The position numbers were made by a program, and so were the translations under genes. Source: Clostridioides difficile ATCC 9689 = DSM 1296 (GTDB lineage Bacteria > Bacillota > Clostridia > Peptostreptococcales > Peptostreptococcaceae). From it: DNA of 64,000 nucleotides. The notes under the pieces were generated by a model, which made no database searches, was not told the DNA's origin, and saw nothing but the letters and a program-made list of their open reading frames with translations. Below are positions 18,141-26,556 of this stretch, in pieces; positions within the stretch are counted from its first letter, which is position 1; every line of letters begins with the position of its first letter. Where the stretch lies: the NCBI RefSeq assembly GCF_001077535.1, contig NZ_CP011968.1, positions 1,922,001 to 1,986,000 of the forward strand, read 5' to 3'.

Positions 18141-18944
18141 ATGAAAAATATATTAAAAAAAGTAGGAATATTTACAATTATGTTAGGTTTATTAGGTGGA
18201 GTTGTAGGTTGTTCAAAACCAAATAATGAAAAAGATAAGGATGCTTCAAAGGAATCTAAAAAAGAAGTAGTTGTAGGGTTTGATAATACGTTTGTACCAA
18301 TGGGATTTTTAGATGAAAAGGGAGATACAGTAGGATTTGACGTAGACTTAGCTAAAGAAACATTTAAAAGACTTGGAATGGAAGTTAAGTTTCAGCCTAT
18401 AGATTGGTCAATGAAGGAAACTGAATTAAATGATTCAAAAACTGTAGATGTATTATGGAATGGATATTCTATAACAGACGAAAGAAAGAAAATAGTATCA
18501 TATACAGAACCATATTTACAAAATAAACAGATAATAGTTACTCTAAGTGACTCAAAAATAAATTCAAAAGCTGATTTAAAAGATAAAGAAGTTGGAACAC
18601 AACAAGGTTCAACAGCACTTGATGCAGTGGAAAAGGATAAAGATTTTATGAATAGTTTAAAAGGTGGAGCACCAGTTCTTTATGATACTTATGATAAAGC
18701 ACTTAGAGATTTAGAGATAGGTAGAACTAGTGCAGTTGTTGGTGATGAAGTTTTAATTAGATACTATATGGGACAAAAGGGTGAAGACAAATACAAGGTA
18801 TTAAAAGACGATTTTGGATTAGAAGATTATGTTGTAGCAACTTCTAAAGAAAATCCAGAACTTTGTGAGAAAATAAATGAAACATTAAAAGAAATGAAAA
18901 AAGATGGAACTTTTGACAAAATTTATGATAAGTGGTTTAAATAG
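18141..18944 (+). CDS. amino-acid ABC transporter substrate-binding lipoprotein (probably histidine)
   Basis: The 267-residue family 3 solute-binding protein has a lipoprotein signal (LLGGVVGC, Cys24). The mature part begins VVVGFDNTFVPMGFLDE and has the GFDVDLAKE, WNGYSITDERK and VGTQQGSTA blocks of polar amino-acid binding proteins. It would sit on the outer face of the membrane and feed the permease. The histidine assignment comes only from the T-box specifier. It is the first gene of a three-gene operon. Confidence 0.88.
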   Translation: MKNILKKVGIFTIMLGLLGGVVGCSKPNNEKDKDASKESKKEVVVGFDNTFVPMGFLDEKGDTVGFDVDLAKETFKRLGMEVKFQPIDWSMKETELNDSKTVDVLWNGYSITDERKKIVSYTEPYLQNKQIIVTLSDSKINSKADLKDKEVGTQQGSTALDAVEKDKDFMNSLKGGAPVLYDTYDKALRDLEIGRTSAVVGDEVLIRYYMGQKGEDKYKVLKDDFGLEDYVVATSKENPELCEKINETLKEMKKDGTFDKIYDKWFK

Positions 18945-18981
18945 AAGATAAGTTAGCAGTTAAGAAGGGGGCACTAAAGGC

Positions 18982-19593
18982 ATGTTACAAGGTTTAGAGA
19001 TAGTTATAGCAATGTTTTGTATAACATTGATAGTATCAATTCCATTGGGGATTGGAGTTGCATTTTTAAGATTATCAAAGAATAAATTAGTAAGTGGTAT
19101 TACACAATGTTATATATTGATAATGAGAGGTACACCTTTACTTTTGCAAATGATAGTCATATTTTACGGATTACCTCTTTTAGGAATTGTATTTGACAGA
19201 TTTACAGCTGGAGTAGTAGCTTTCTTCTTAAATTATGCAGCATATTTTGCAGAAATATTTAGAGGTGGAATACAGTCAATCGATAGAGGACAATATGAAG
19301 CTTCAAAAGTACTAGGATTTGATAAGTTTACTATGTATAAGAGAGTAATCTTTCCACAAGTTTTTAAAAGAATACTAGCACCTATTTCAAATGAAGTAAT
19401 CACATTAGTAAAAGATACATCTTTAGTATATATATTAGGATTAAATGATATTTTAAGAATATCTCAAATAGCAATGAACAGGGAAGCAAGTCTGTTACCA
19501 TTATTTGAGGCAGGAGCGATATATCTTATATTTGTAGCTATACTTACTAAGGGATTTGAATTACTTGAAAAAAAATATTCTTATTATAGATAA
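18982..19593 (+). CDS. amino-acid ABC transporter permease
   Basis: This 203-residue HisM/GlnP-type permease has about five membrane helices and a good EAA loop (QYEASKVLGFDKFTMYKRVI followed by FPQ) that docks with the ATPase. MRGTPLLLQ is the other family signature. The protein starts slightly short, at MLQGLEIVIAM, but GAAGGGGG 10 nt upstream supports that ATG. It lies 37 nt after the binding-protein gene. Confidence 0.88.
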   Translation: MLQGLEIVIAMFCITLIVSIPLGIGVAFLRLSKNKLVSGITQCYILIMRGTPLLLQMIVIFYGLPLLGIVFDRFTAGVVAFFLNYAAYFAEIFRGGIQSIDRGQYEASKVLGFDKFTMYKRVIFPQVFKRILAPISNEVITLVKDTSLVYILGLNDILRISQIAMNREASLLPLFEAGAIYLIFVAILTKGFELLEKKYSYYR

Positions 19594-19624
19594 AGTTACA
19601 ATATTATAGGAGGAGGTTTTTTAT

Positions 19625-20296
19625 ATGTTGAAAATCAAAAACTTAAATAAATCATTTAAAAAAAATAGAGTACTTAAAGATATTTCTTTTGAGTTAGAAG
19701 AAGGTCAGATTGGAGTTTTACTTGGTAAGTCTGGTGCAGGAAAGACCACAATATTAAGGTGTATAAATGGTCTTGAAGAATTTGATAGTGGAGAGATTAT
19801 AATAGATAATGAGGTAATAAAAAATAAGAGAGATATGGCAAAAATACGAGGAAAAATAGGTATGGTTTTTCAAAATTTCAACTTATTTCCTCATATGACA
19901 GTCCTTGAAAATATAATTGAATCCCCAGTTAATGTTTTTAAAGTTCCTAGAAAAGAGGCTGAAGAGAGGGCTAGAGAACTTTTAAGATTAGTTGATTTAG
20001 AAGATAAATTAAATTCTTATCCATTTGAATTGTCAGGAGGACAGCAACAGAGAGTTGCTATAGCTAGGTCATGTGCATTGATGCCAAAAGTCCTTTGTTT
20101 TGATGAACCTACTTCTGCACTTGATATTGATACTATTCAAAGAGTAGTCAATATAATGAACAGACTTAAAGACAAAGGTATGACAATATTAATAATTACA
20201 CATGATGTTGTCTTCTCAAATAATGTTGCAGATAAAATTATAAGTATAAAAGATGGTATAGTAGAAAATGTTCAAATAAAAGAAAAAATTGTTTAG
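19625..20296 (+). CDS. amino-acid ABC transporter ATP-binding protein
   Basis: The 223-residue ATPase has Walker A (GKSGAGKTT), Q-loop FQNFNLFPHMTVLEN, signature LSGGQQQRVAIAR and Walker B (VLCFDEPTSALD), then the H-loop ITHD. It is close to GlnQ/HisP. It powers import with the preceding permease and lipoprotein, and a terminator closes the operon. AGGAGGAGG precedes the ATG. Confidence 0.92.
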   Translation: MLKIKNLNKSFKKNRVLKDISFELEEGQIGVLLGKSGAGKTTILRCINGLEEFDSGEIIIDNEVIKNKRDMAKIRGKIGMVFQNFNLFPHMTVLENIIESPVNVFKVPRKEAEERARELLRLVDLEDKLNSYPFELSGGQQQRVAIARSCALMPKVLCFDEPTSALDIDTIQRVVNIMNRLKDKGMTILIITHDVVFSNNVADKIISIKDGIVENVQIKEKIV

Positions 20297-20339
20297 AGTT
20301 TTATAAATATAAACTAGGGTAGAATTTTATAATATAAAT

Positions 20340-20376
20340 AAAGGGCAAGTAAAATCAAATATACTATGCCCTTTTG
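20340..20376 (+). terminator. terminator of the amino-acid ABC operon
   Basis: AAAGGGCA pairs with TGCCCTTT around a 19-nt loop, followed by T residues, 44 nt after the stop. The rest of the 20297-20594 gap is featureless AT-rich sequence. Confidence 0.7.
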
Positions 20377-20594
20377 TTATCTCAAAATTTAATCTTATAT
20401 TTTATGTTTAAGTTACATTATAATTTATAATAAAAATAAAAGGACTATTTAAATATATAATGTGAATAAATGTTTAATAATTTGAAATATGATAATTTTT
20501 TATGTTGAAAGCTTATAATGATTATGATATAAATTGGTTATAGTATACAATTTATGGGTATAACAGTAAAAAATTAGAAAGGAATTTTTATAAA

Positions 20595-20957
20595 ATGATT
20601 AAATTATATGGATATACAAAATGCTCTACTGTTAAAAAAGCTAAAAATTGGCTTAAGGAAAATAATTTAGAATTTGAAGATATAGATATGGTTCAAAATC
20701 CTCCTAGTAAAGAGGAGTTAAAATCAATTTATAAGACTAGTGGATATGATATAAAGAAATTTTTTAATACAAGTGGTATGAAATATAGAGAATTGGGTCT
20801 TAAAGATATTGTAAAAACTGAATCTGATGATAAACTTTTAGAAATATTGGTAAGTGATGGTATGCTTATTAAAAGACCATTACTTTTGGATGGTAAAAAT
20901 GTATTATTGGGCTTTAAAGAAGATGTATGGAAAAGTACTTTGCTAAAAGAAGATTAG
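20595..20957 (+). CDS. ArsC/Spx-family thioredoxin-fold protein
   Basis: The 120-residue protein begins MIKLYGYTKCSTVKKAKNWL, the ArsC/Spx fold with a single N-terminal Cys (CSTV rather than the Spx CxxC). PPSKEELK and LIKRPLLLDGKNVLLGF are the conserved C-terminal blocks. It could be a thiol-dependent reductase of the YffB/YusI group rather than a true arsenate reductase. AGAAAGGA lies about 11 nt before the ATG. It is the last chromosomal gene before the integrated element. Confidence 0.82.
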   Translation: MIKLYGYTKCSTVKKAKNWLKENNLEFEDIDMVQNPPSKEELKSIYKTSGYDIKKFFNTSGMKYRELGLKDIVKTESDDKLLEILVSDGMLIKRPLLLDGKNVLLGFKEDVWKSTLLKED

Positions 20958-20965
20958 AAAGAGAT

Positions 20966-21000
20966 AGGTGTGTTGATTAAAATTATTAATTAATACACCT
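20966..21000 (+). terminator. terminator after the ArsC-like gene
   Basis: AGGTGTGTTGATTAA pairs with TTAATTAATACACCT around a 5-nt loop. Confidence 0.7.
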
Positions 21001-21135
21001 ATAAATTTATGTATTAAATCTAATTTTTATAAATATTAATTAGCAAATTCAAATCAAAAAAATTCATATCAGCAAACATATTACTTCTTATTACAAATTA
21101 TATCATATGTTTTATTAAAAATCACAAAGTAATTT

Positions 21136-21146
21136 TTGACTATCTT
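21136..21146 (+). repeat. left terminal imperfect inverted repeat of the element
   Basis: TTGACTATCTT here matches the reverse complement of the right end (TTGATTGTCTT) at 9 of 11 positions. It marks the switch from AT-rich chromosome to element. Confidence 0.6.
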
Positions 21147-21161
21147 TTCAAAAGTTCTTAT

Positions 21162-21204
21162 ATGCCGGTATAGCCTATTGTTACAGGCTTTTCCGGCATT
21201 TTTC
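21162..21204 (+). terminator. terminator just inside the left end
   Basis: ATGCCGG pairs with CCGGCAT, with inner AGCCT/AGGCT, then TTTTT on the + strand. It would stop chromosomal read-through into the element. Its GC-rich stem suggests it belongs to the element. Confidence 0.75.
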
Positions 21205-21258
21205 GTTATGGAAGATATTCTCAAATCTTCTTATATCCCCGTATGTTTTGGTGTTCAA

Positions 21259-21297
21259 AAGTAGTATGTGGAGTAGTAAATTCTCCGTTTACTACTT
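21259..21297. repeat. left Int arm-type binding sites
   Basis: The sequence holds AAGTAGTA, an exact GAGTAGTAAATTC (21271-21283), and an inverted TTTACTACTT. GAGTAGTAAATTC is the DR2-type site I recall for the N-terminal domain of Tn916 integrase. Matching copies occur near the right end. Confidence 0.7.
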
Positions 21298-22489
21298 ATA
21301 CAATCAGCCGCTTCATTTCGGTTATCGACGTTTCGGAAGTCGTATGCGCGTAATAGTTCAACGTCATATTGATGTTGGAATGTCCCATGATGTACTGCAA
21401 TGCCTTTGGGTTCATTCCTGCATTTGCTAACGTGGTGCAGAATGTGTGGCGTAAGGTGTGCGGTGTCATTATCTTTGGCAATGCTACCTTTTGCGTTTTG
21501 TTGTATTTCCTTACAAGCCCCCGGAACATACTTTCATAGTTGACTGCCACTTTTGGCAAGCCGTTCCGGTTAAGGAACAGAAATTTTGTGTAGCCCTCTA
21601 AAATAACAGGCTGTGCATATTTCCGTTTGTTCAGCACCCGTTGAAATGCTTCCAACACTTTTTCACTCATAGGAATAACCCGGTTGCCGCTTTTTGTCTT
21701 AGGCGTTTCCACATAGTAGCCCACGTCTGCAATCTTCAAAAGTTGGTGGTCTACATTGATAAGCTGTTTGTCTAAGTCAATGTCAGCTTCCGTCAGTCCG
21801 CAGAGTTCCGAAATACGAAGCCCTGTCCCTAACAGTATGATAATCTCGTCGTAGTATTTCTGATAGACTTTATCATGCTGCACAAAGGACAGAAAAGCCG
21901 CTTCCTGCGTAGGGGATAGAGGTTCCTTTGGTTCCGTATCATCTTCAAGGACTGTGTTCAACTGGAAGTCAAATGGATTTTTACGAATACAATCGTCCTG
22001 TATGGCTGTGTAAAAGGCAGCTTTTAAGGAACGCTTGTGGTTGTTGATAGTCTTGAAGCCGTAACCTTTTTCTTTCATGCGTAACGCCCATTCCTTTGCG
22101 TCGGAGAGCTTCACATTTTCAATCCGGCAGGCTCCAAGTTTATCCTCCTGCAAAATCCGCATGAGCTGTTTTCGCCCCTGCTTTGTACCATGCCGCACAT
22201 TTGCCCGGTGGCGTATCTGCTTTGCGTAGAGTTGGCAGACAGTCATTTTCTTTCCGATATGGTCGATACCGTCGTCAAGGTCTTTTTGGATTTCTTTCTC
22301 TTTTTCCCTCAACGCTATATCGTCGCGCTTTCCTGCCGGGGTTTTGTCCGTAGGCACTAACTTCCAAGAATAAACAAACTGCGGTTTCCCAAAGGTATCT
22401 ATATATTTGTAGGCATATCTCCCGTCTTTTCTCTGGCTCTCTCCGGTGCGGAGAATACGATTTTTATTATCCCGTCTTTTTTCCGACAT
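21296..22489 (-). CDS. int: tyrosine integrase, Tn916 type
   Basis: This 397-residue integrase catalyses excision and integration of the element. It starts MSEKRRDNKNRILRTGESQR, very close to Tn916 Int, whose N-terminal three-stranded domain binds arm sites. The catalytic set is present: Arg in GTGLRISELCGL, HTLRHTFCT (His and Arg), GHSNINMTLNYYAH (His and Tyr). I place the start at 22489 (AAGGAG 7 nt upstream), not at an upstream ATG. The stop codon abuts the arm sites. Confidence 0.96.
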   Translation of the reverse strand: MSEKRRDNKNRILRTGESQRKDGRYAYKYIDTFGKPQFVYSWKLVPTDKTPAGKRDDIALREKEKEIQKDLDDGIDHIGKKMTVCQLYAKQIRHRANVRHGTKQGRKQLMRILQEDKLGACRIENVKLSDAKEWALRMKEKGYGFKTINNHKRSLKAAFYTAIQDDCIRKNPFDFQLNTVLEDDTEPKEPLSPTQEAAFLSFVQHDKVYQKYYDEIIILLGTGLRISELCGLTEADIDLDKQLINVDHQLLKIADVGYYVETPKTKSGNRVIPMSEKVLEAFQRVLNKRKYAQPVILEGYTKFLFLNRNGLPKVAVNYESMFRGLVRKYNKTQKVALPKIMTPHTLRHTFCTTLANAGMNPKALQYIMGHSNINMTLNYYAHTTSETSITEMKRLIV

Positions 22490-22568
22490 CGTTATGCTCC
22501 TTTCCATAATGGAAAGAGCCTTGATATGCTTGACTATATTGTACCACATTCAAGGCTCGATTTCACTA

Positions 22569-22772
22569 TCAGATTGCGTCCACCGTATCAATCATTTTTT
22601 CAAATTGCTTACGCTTAATCTGAATACGGTTTCCGTTCATCATTACCCAGTCCGGGACGGGATTTTCTTCTGCCAGTTTCCGCAGCTTGCTTTCTCCGAT
22701 ACGGAAATATTTTGCTGCTTCTTCTATGGTAAGAGTGTACTTTTCCCAAATCGGCACGTCGTTATTGTTCAA
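22569..22772 (-). CDS. xis: excisionase, Tn916 type
   Basis: The 67-residue protein is a winged-helix DNA-bending factor that favours excision. The sequence [20 protein letters not shown] with [12 protein letters not shown] and [17 protein letters not shown] matches Tn916 Xis closely. The start is TTG at 22772, with GAAAGGGGG 9 nt upstream. It lies 79 nt upstream of int and is probably co-transcribed with it. Confidence 0.94.
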   Translation of the reverse strand: MNNNDVPIWEKYTLTIEEAAKYFRIGESKLRKLAEENPVPDWVMMNGNRIQIKRKQFEKMIDTVDAI

Positions 22773-23192
22773 TTTGTCGTCCCCCTTTCTTAATGGGTCA
22801 AAAATCAATCTGTAACATAGGCTTTAATCGGACGGCTATTAGCGTAACCTCATGGGACTTGCACCCCTCCGGCGGTCTGCCGAAGCCCTACCCATTGCCT
22901 GCGACGCTTCTAACGCTCGGACTATGGCTATAAGGAAGTATCATTATGTATTCTGTGCGTTATCGCCCGCAGGCTGCTATCTCTGCTTTACGGTGTGGTA
23001 TTTCTCGCTCGCTTTTCTATTAAGAGAAAGGTCATGGCGTATCCACCGCATGGCTCGGCACAAAAGGAACGTATCCGATTTGCCTTATGCTGCGTCGCCG
23101 TTCTATTGCGCCGCTTTCTTTGTCAAAGAGCAGGGGGCTGTCTTGCGGTATGGAACGGAAAAGGGGAAAGAAGCGTTCCAATATCGCATAGG
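22773..23192 (-). other. 420-bp non-coding leader ahead of xis, structured-RNA candidate
   Basis: No coding frame on the minus strand survives here, and the open plus-strand frames have no ribosome sites. Read on the minus strand the sequence is GC-rich and hairpin-rich, with a GGGCTTCGGCAGACCGCC segment, CCGGAGGGG and a TTATAGCCATAGTCC run. It ends ...TTACAG, followed by AT. Some features recall the 356-nt segment inside virB4 (see findings). It may be a regulatory leader for xis-int. Confidence 0.45.
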
Positions 23193-23450
23193 TTATTCAG
23201 CCCGAAAAGTGAGGATAGCCCTCATCAGTCTTGCTTGCAGCCGTTCCCGAATATCCTCGTCAACGCCATAATAGACATTGCCGCGCTCGTCGTAGAGCTT
23301 CCGCATGGAAAGACTTGCTATGTAGCCGCTGAAATGCTGCAAGACCATTTTCATAGCGTCCGGGTCGCCTTTGCTCGCCGCCAAAATAACGGGATAGGGA
23401 ACAAGGGCATTTTCCGGGTAGTCGTTTTGATTACCATTCGTTCCATTCAT
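23193..23450 (-). CDS. helix-turn-helix protein, Tn916 Orf8-like
   Basis: The 85-residue protein has the family pattern LVPYPVILAASKGDPDAMKM and a C-terminal IRERLQARLMRAILTFRAE, matching the small helix-turn-helix proteins encoded next to the Orf7 sigma factor in Tn916. It is related to the 76-residue protein at 32483-32713. It overlaps the sigma-like gene by 20 nt, suggesting coupled translation. It is likely part of the regulatory circuit of transfer. Confidence 0.85.
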   Translation of the reverse strand: MNGTNGNQNDYPENALVPYPVILAASKGDPDAMKMVLQHFSGYIASLSMRKLYDERGNVYYGVDEDIRERLQARLMRAILTFRAE

Positions 23451-23871
23451 CAGCGTGTTCCTCCAAATATTTCTTTAACAGTTCAAAAGAGCTTGTCCGT
23501 CTGTACTGTATCGTGCTGCGCGACGTATTGAACATCTTTCCGATTTCCACGTCAGTCATGCCCTCGAAATAGTACAGAAGTATAGCAGTTCTCTTTTCTT
23601 CCGGCAGGGTGCGTATTGCTTCAAGCAATAACTTCGGGGTTATTTCTTTTCCTGCCATTTGATAAGTCGGCTCGGCTGTTTCAGCTTGAAAATATTTATC
23701 CGTAGTGTAAAGCTGCCGTTCCTCATGCAAGGCAAGGTCACAAAAAGAAACTTCCCGTTTCCTGCGTCGCCGGATTTCATCATGGGCGTTACAGGCTTCG
23801 TTGTGTAGCACCCGTTTACAGAAACTTTGAAAGACACATTGCTTCTGAAATTCTCTGCGATTAGGTTCCAT
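23431..23871 (-). CDS. sigma-70-like factor, Tn916 Orf7-like
   Basis: The 146-residue product has a region 4 helix-turn-helix near residues 85-130: LRTLPEEKRTAILLYYFEG, MTDVEIGKMFNTSRSTIQYR. The N-terminal part is Cys/Arg-rich and contains no complete region 2. In Tn916 the equivalent orf7/orf8 pair promotes transcription towards xis-int and the transfer genes. GGAGG lies 7 nt before the ATG. Confidence 0.87.
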   Translation of the reverse strand: MEPNRREFQKQCVFQSFCKRVLHNEACNAHDEIRRRRKREVSFCDLALHEERQLYTTDKYFQAETAEPTYQMAGKEITPKLLLEAIRTLPEEKRTAILLYYFEGMTDVEIGKMFNTSRSTIQYRRTSSFELLKKYLEEHADEWNEW

Positions 23872-24413
23872 GTAATCACCTCCTTTCTGCCGAAAGGCGG
23901 TAGTACCTCCCCTTTTCGCGTGATAATACAGACGACTTTTTCAAACGCCGGACGAAAGCAAAAATTTCTTTGAAAAATCTTCTGTAAAATGCAAAATGCG
24001 CCCATCTGCAAGGCGCAGACCGACGCATAGGAAATAACAGCAGTATTTAATTGATTTGATAGTTCATCTGTATAGTCGGACTTGTCCGGTGGGGGAGCTA
24101 TACTTTTTTTAATGAATGTAACCTATGTATGCTGTATAACAGCAAAGAAATCCCCATAGCGGCAGCCCTCCTAAATGCCGCTAATTTATGTTAGCAGTAG
24201 ACAAAAAGAAGCGGCGGCTCTAAAAATTAAAGCCACCGCTTCAAATGCGCGTGAAAATATGTCTGCGCTACGACGGCTTTTTTTCTTTTGCTGCCGTAGC
24301 GTAGAATTAGGAAGTGTGCATAAAAGACACTATTTTTTCAGTAGTGAGGAATCCAAATTACCAAAACTTGTTACTCCACAACGAATAAAACCTACCATAT
24401 CAATCTAATTGAA
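23872..24413. other. intergenic region with two GC-rich hairpins
   Basis: This 542-bp gap separates the integration/regulation genes from the ABC cargo and has no supported gene. It should contain the minus-strand promoter for the sigma-like gene. Hairpins at 24209-24241 (AAGCGGCGGCT/AGCCACCGCTT) and 24264-24303 (GCTACGACGGC and GCCGTAGC around a T-rich loop) look like terminators, the second with a T run read rightward. Confidence 0.5.
24209..24241. terminator. hairpin terminator at the end of the cargo operon
   Basis: AAGCGGCGGCT pairs with AGCCACCGCTT (one mismatch) around an 11-nt AT loop, downstream of the leftward cargo operon. Confidence 0.55.
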
Positions 24414-24671
24414 TCAGAGTTCTATTCTTGCTTTTGATGGTTTATCTTCATAATAGATAACTTTAATCGTTGTTCCCTTGTCAGGAACTTTGTGTCCTGC
24501 ACCAATCCATTTTTTGCAGGTGTAATCTTTGCCGCTTATCGTATATTCAACCTTGATAATATGCGGAAAGGCTGCGCCATTCATAGCGTGGGCGCGGACA
24601 GGTTTACGATTCACTTTTAACCACCATTGTTTTGTAACGGAAATTACAGTTCCCATTGTTTCTTTTTCCAT
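24414..24671 (-). CDS. small conserved cargo protein, unknown function
   Basis: This 85-residue soluble protein has a beta-rich pattern (MGTVISVTKQWWLKV; IIKVEYTISGKDYTCKKWI; GTTIKVIYYEDKPSKARIEL). The layout resembles small DUF3592-like domains that read membrane-proximal signals, but I cannot name the family. I start it at ATG 24671, with GGAGG 8 nt upstream; the TTG five codons earlier overlaps that site. It is near the end of the leftward ABC cargo operon. Confidence 0.65.
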   Translation of the reverse strand: MEKETMGTVISVTKQWWLKVNRKPVRAHAMNGAAFPHIIKVEYTISGKDYTCKKWIGAGHKVPDKGTTIKVIYYEDKPSKARIEL

Positions 24672-24729
24672 AATCCATACCTCCAATGATAATTTAAGAT
24701 GAACAATTTTCTATTTAGATAATTCCATA

Positions 24730-24906
24730 TTAAAGCAAACTACCCTTTAATCCCTCTTTGAAAACCAATACGGCTCTTTCAGTTCCCCAAAATGACATTG
24801 TGACAAGACGATAGCTTTCCTTTTCCATTTCCTCTATTTTGGCATTGATTTTCACTGTCGCATTTTCAACAGTAATTTCTTCTACTAATTCTGTCCGATA
24901 CATCAT
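24730..24906 (-). CDS. 58-residue hypothetical protein
   Basis: The product is acidic with a short beta-rich pattern (TVENATVKINAKIEEMEKES; YRLVTMSFWGTERAVLVF). I do not recognise it. ATG 24906 has GGAG 8 nt upstream, which decides the start over an earlier ATG at 24942. It lies between the ABC permeases and another small gene, in the same direction and with little spacing, so it is likely in the same operon. Confidence 0.55.
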   Translation of the reverse strand: MMYRTELVEEITVENATVKINAKIEEMEKESYRLVTMSFWGTERAVLVFKEGLKGSLL

Positions 24907-24967
24907 ATCTTTATCTCCATAATTATTAAATAGATGATACATATTTTCGGTTCAATCTTTTTGGTAT

Positions 24968-25741
24968 TTACCAACCTTTTTTTCTAACTGCTTTTTTCTT
25001 CTTACCAACAGTCAATGTGCCGGGTTCTTTCTTTTTATTTGCAAGAATAATCATAGAAATCAAGAAAGTCAAAACTATTGTAATGAAAGCGGGGAAAATG
25101 TGATAAGTATAACCATATTCCGCACCACAAGTAGGGTCTACTAAAATCATGCTTGCTTTAATCGGATAATAATTTAACAGTGTTCCTTCAAAAGTTCCAA
25201 AATATCCATACACAAAAGCTAGTGCAACTCCACCCAAAAAATTATTTGCCGAACAACAGAATATCAGAATAATCGGCAAGACTGAAATATAAATTCCTAT
25301 ATTCGCCCCAGTAACACGAATAAACATATTGAGTAGATTGCCAAAATGAACTCCCGGAAATCCGACAATAATATTGATTACTAATGCTATCACACAACCT
25401 ATAAGACTAAAGCTGATTGTCAACAGCAATAGAATAAGTAATTTTCCAGAAAGTAACTGTTTATATGGAATAGGAATTGTTAATATATTCTTCATAGTAT
25501 CGTCTGTATATTCCCTTGTTATGATATAACCTGCAATCAGCGCAATAATAATCGGGAAAAATAAGGTACAGTTACTAATCATAACCTGTTGCATAAAATA
25601 GTCAAATGTCCATGTCTGTCCACCGTTGGCTGTGGAATAAAACAGTGACAGCAACGGAGAAAGTGTTGTCATAATAATTCCGGCTTTTATTACAGAATAT
25701 CGTTTTAATTTTAAAAATTCAGTTTTTATTATATTTCTCAT
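24968..25741 (-). CDS. ABC-2 permease, lantibiotic-protection type
   Basis: The 257-residue membrane protein has six hydrophobic segments and the usual start of this group, a short basic MRNIIKTEFLKLKRYS before the first helix. It resembles the MutG/EpiG/SpaG-type permeases of bacitracin and lantibiotic immunity transporters. The tail is very basic (KKKKAVRKKGW). Start 25741 is chosen because GAGG is 8 nt upstream and it removes an overlap with the previous gene. It probably works with the next permease and the ATPase. Confidence 0.8.
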   Translation of the reverse strand: MRNIIKTEFLKLKRYSVIKAGIIMTTLSPLLSLFYSTANGGQTWTFDYFMQQVMISNCTLFFPIIIALIAGYIITREYTDDTMKNILTIPIPYKQLLSGKLLILLLLTISFSLIGCVIALVINIIVGFPGVHFGNLLNMFIRVTGANIGIYISVLPIILIFCCSANNFLGGVALAFVYGYFGTFEGTLLNYYPIKASMILVDPTCGAEYGYTYHIFPAFITIVLTFLISMIILANKKKEPGTLTVGKKKKAVRKKGW

Positions 25742-25746
25742 ATCTT

Positions 25747-26556
25747 TTACCTCGTCCATTTTTTATAAAAGCGAATTATCAGCCACAAAGAAAGTATAAC
25801 TGTAATTGCCATAATAAAAATTGTATGGCAAGTGGTTGGTACAATCGCATAGGCTTCCGGCAAAAGATTATCTTTTTGCAAATTATCCATCATTAAGCCG
25901 CTTGTCCAGTTCATAACACATATAACCGGAAAAGAATTTAAGAAAGCAATTTTGGCAGCACTTATAGATGTCCCAATCGTTCCCAGTATGCCCCAGTTAA
26001 AAATGGAATAAAAAAATGCAAGCAGGATAGAAAGTAAAAAACTTTTGTTAAAGTAAATAATTAAAAATACAATCGGTAAAGAAGCTGCTACGATAAGAAC
26101 TCCAAAAATAAGGCTCATAAATATCTTATAAGTCATACCGTAAACCATTCCTACATGAAACAATTTACAAAAAAACGCAACAGACAATGTGCTTATCAGA
26201 CAAAATGCAACGCTGAAAATAAAGAGCATAGAAATTTTTGCCATAATGAGTTGTGTATTTGTAACTGGAATTGTTCTAAGGTTTTTGGAAGTATCACAAT
26301 CTCTTTCTATAAAAAACAAAATAGCGGCAATGATACCAATTAGACATGGAAGCAAAAAAACTAAACCATATCCCAACATCATTGTATAGACATAATCAAA
26401 TCGGGTTTGAAGATAGTGTTCCGTTGTATCTGCACCAGTTCCCGCCTTTGCCATATATGCCAAAATCAACGGAAAAAATAACGACAATGACATCAGTGCA
26501 TACAACAGTCTTTTTCGCTTTAATTTCCAAAATTCGCACTTAATCAGTTTAAGCAA
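25747..26556 (-). CDS. ABC-2 permease, lantibiotic-protection type
   Basis: The 269-residue permease begins LLKLIKCEFWKLKRKRLLYA, again a basic head before six helices, and resembles MutE/EpiE/SpaE-type subunits. The start is TTG, overlapping the ATPase stop by 8 nt, which suggests translational coupling. With its neighbour it would form the membrane part of a peptide-removing exporter. Confidence 0.82.
   Translation of the reverse strand: MLKLIKCEFWKLKRKRLLYALMSLSLFFPLILAYMAKAGTGADTTEHYLQTRFDYVYTMMLGYGLVFLLPCLIGIIAAILFFIERDCDTSKNLRTIPVTNTQLIMAKISMLFIFSVAFCLISTLSVAFFCKLFHVGMVYGMTYKIFMSLIFGVLIVAASLPIVFLIIYFNKSFLLSILLAFFYSIFNWGILGTIGTSISAAKIAFLNSFPVICVMNWTSGLMMDNLQKDNLLPEAYAIVPTTCHTIFIMAITVILSLWLIIRFYKKWTR

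Noticed and set aside
22852-23531. Two long plus-strand open frames (139 and 178 residues)
   Set aside because: They lie antisense to the xis leader and the Orf8/sigma genes, lack ribosome sites and have Arg/Cys/Ser-rich composition typical of shadow frames in GC-rich DNA.
23640-24011. 123-residue open frame on the minus strand
   Set aside because: It overlaps the sigma-like gene in another frame, has no ribosome site and reads as Cys/Phe-rich noise.
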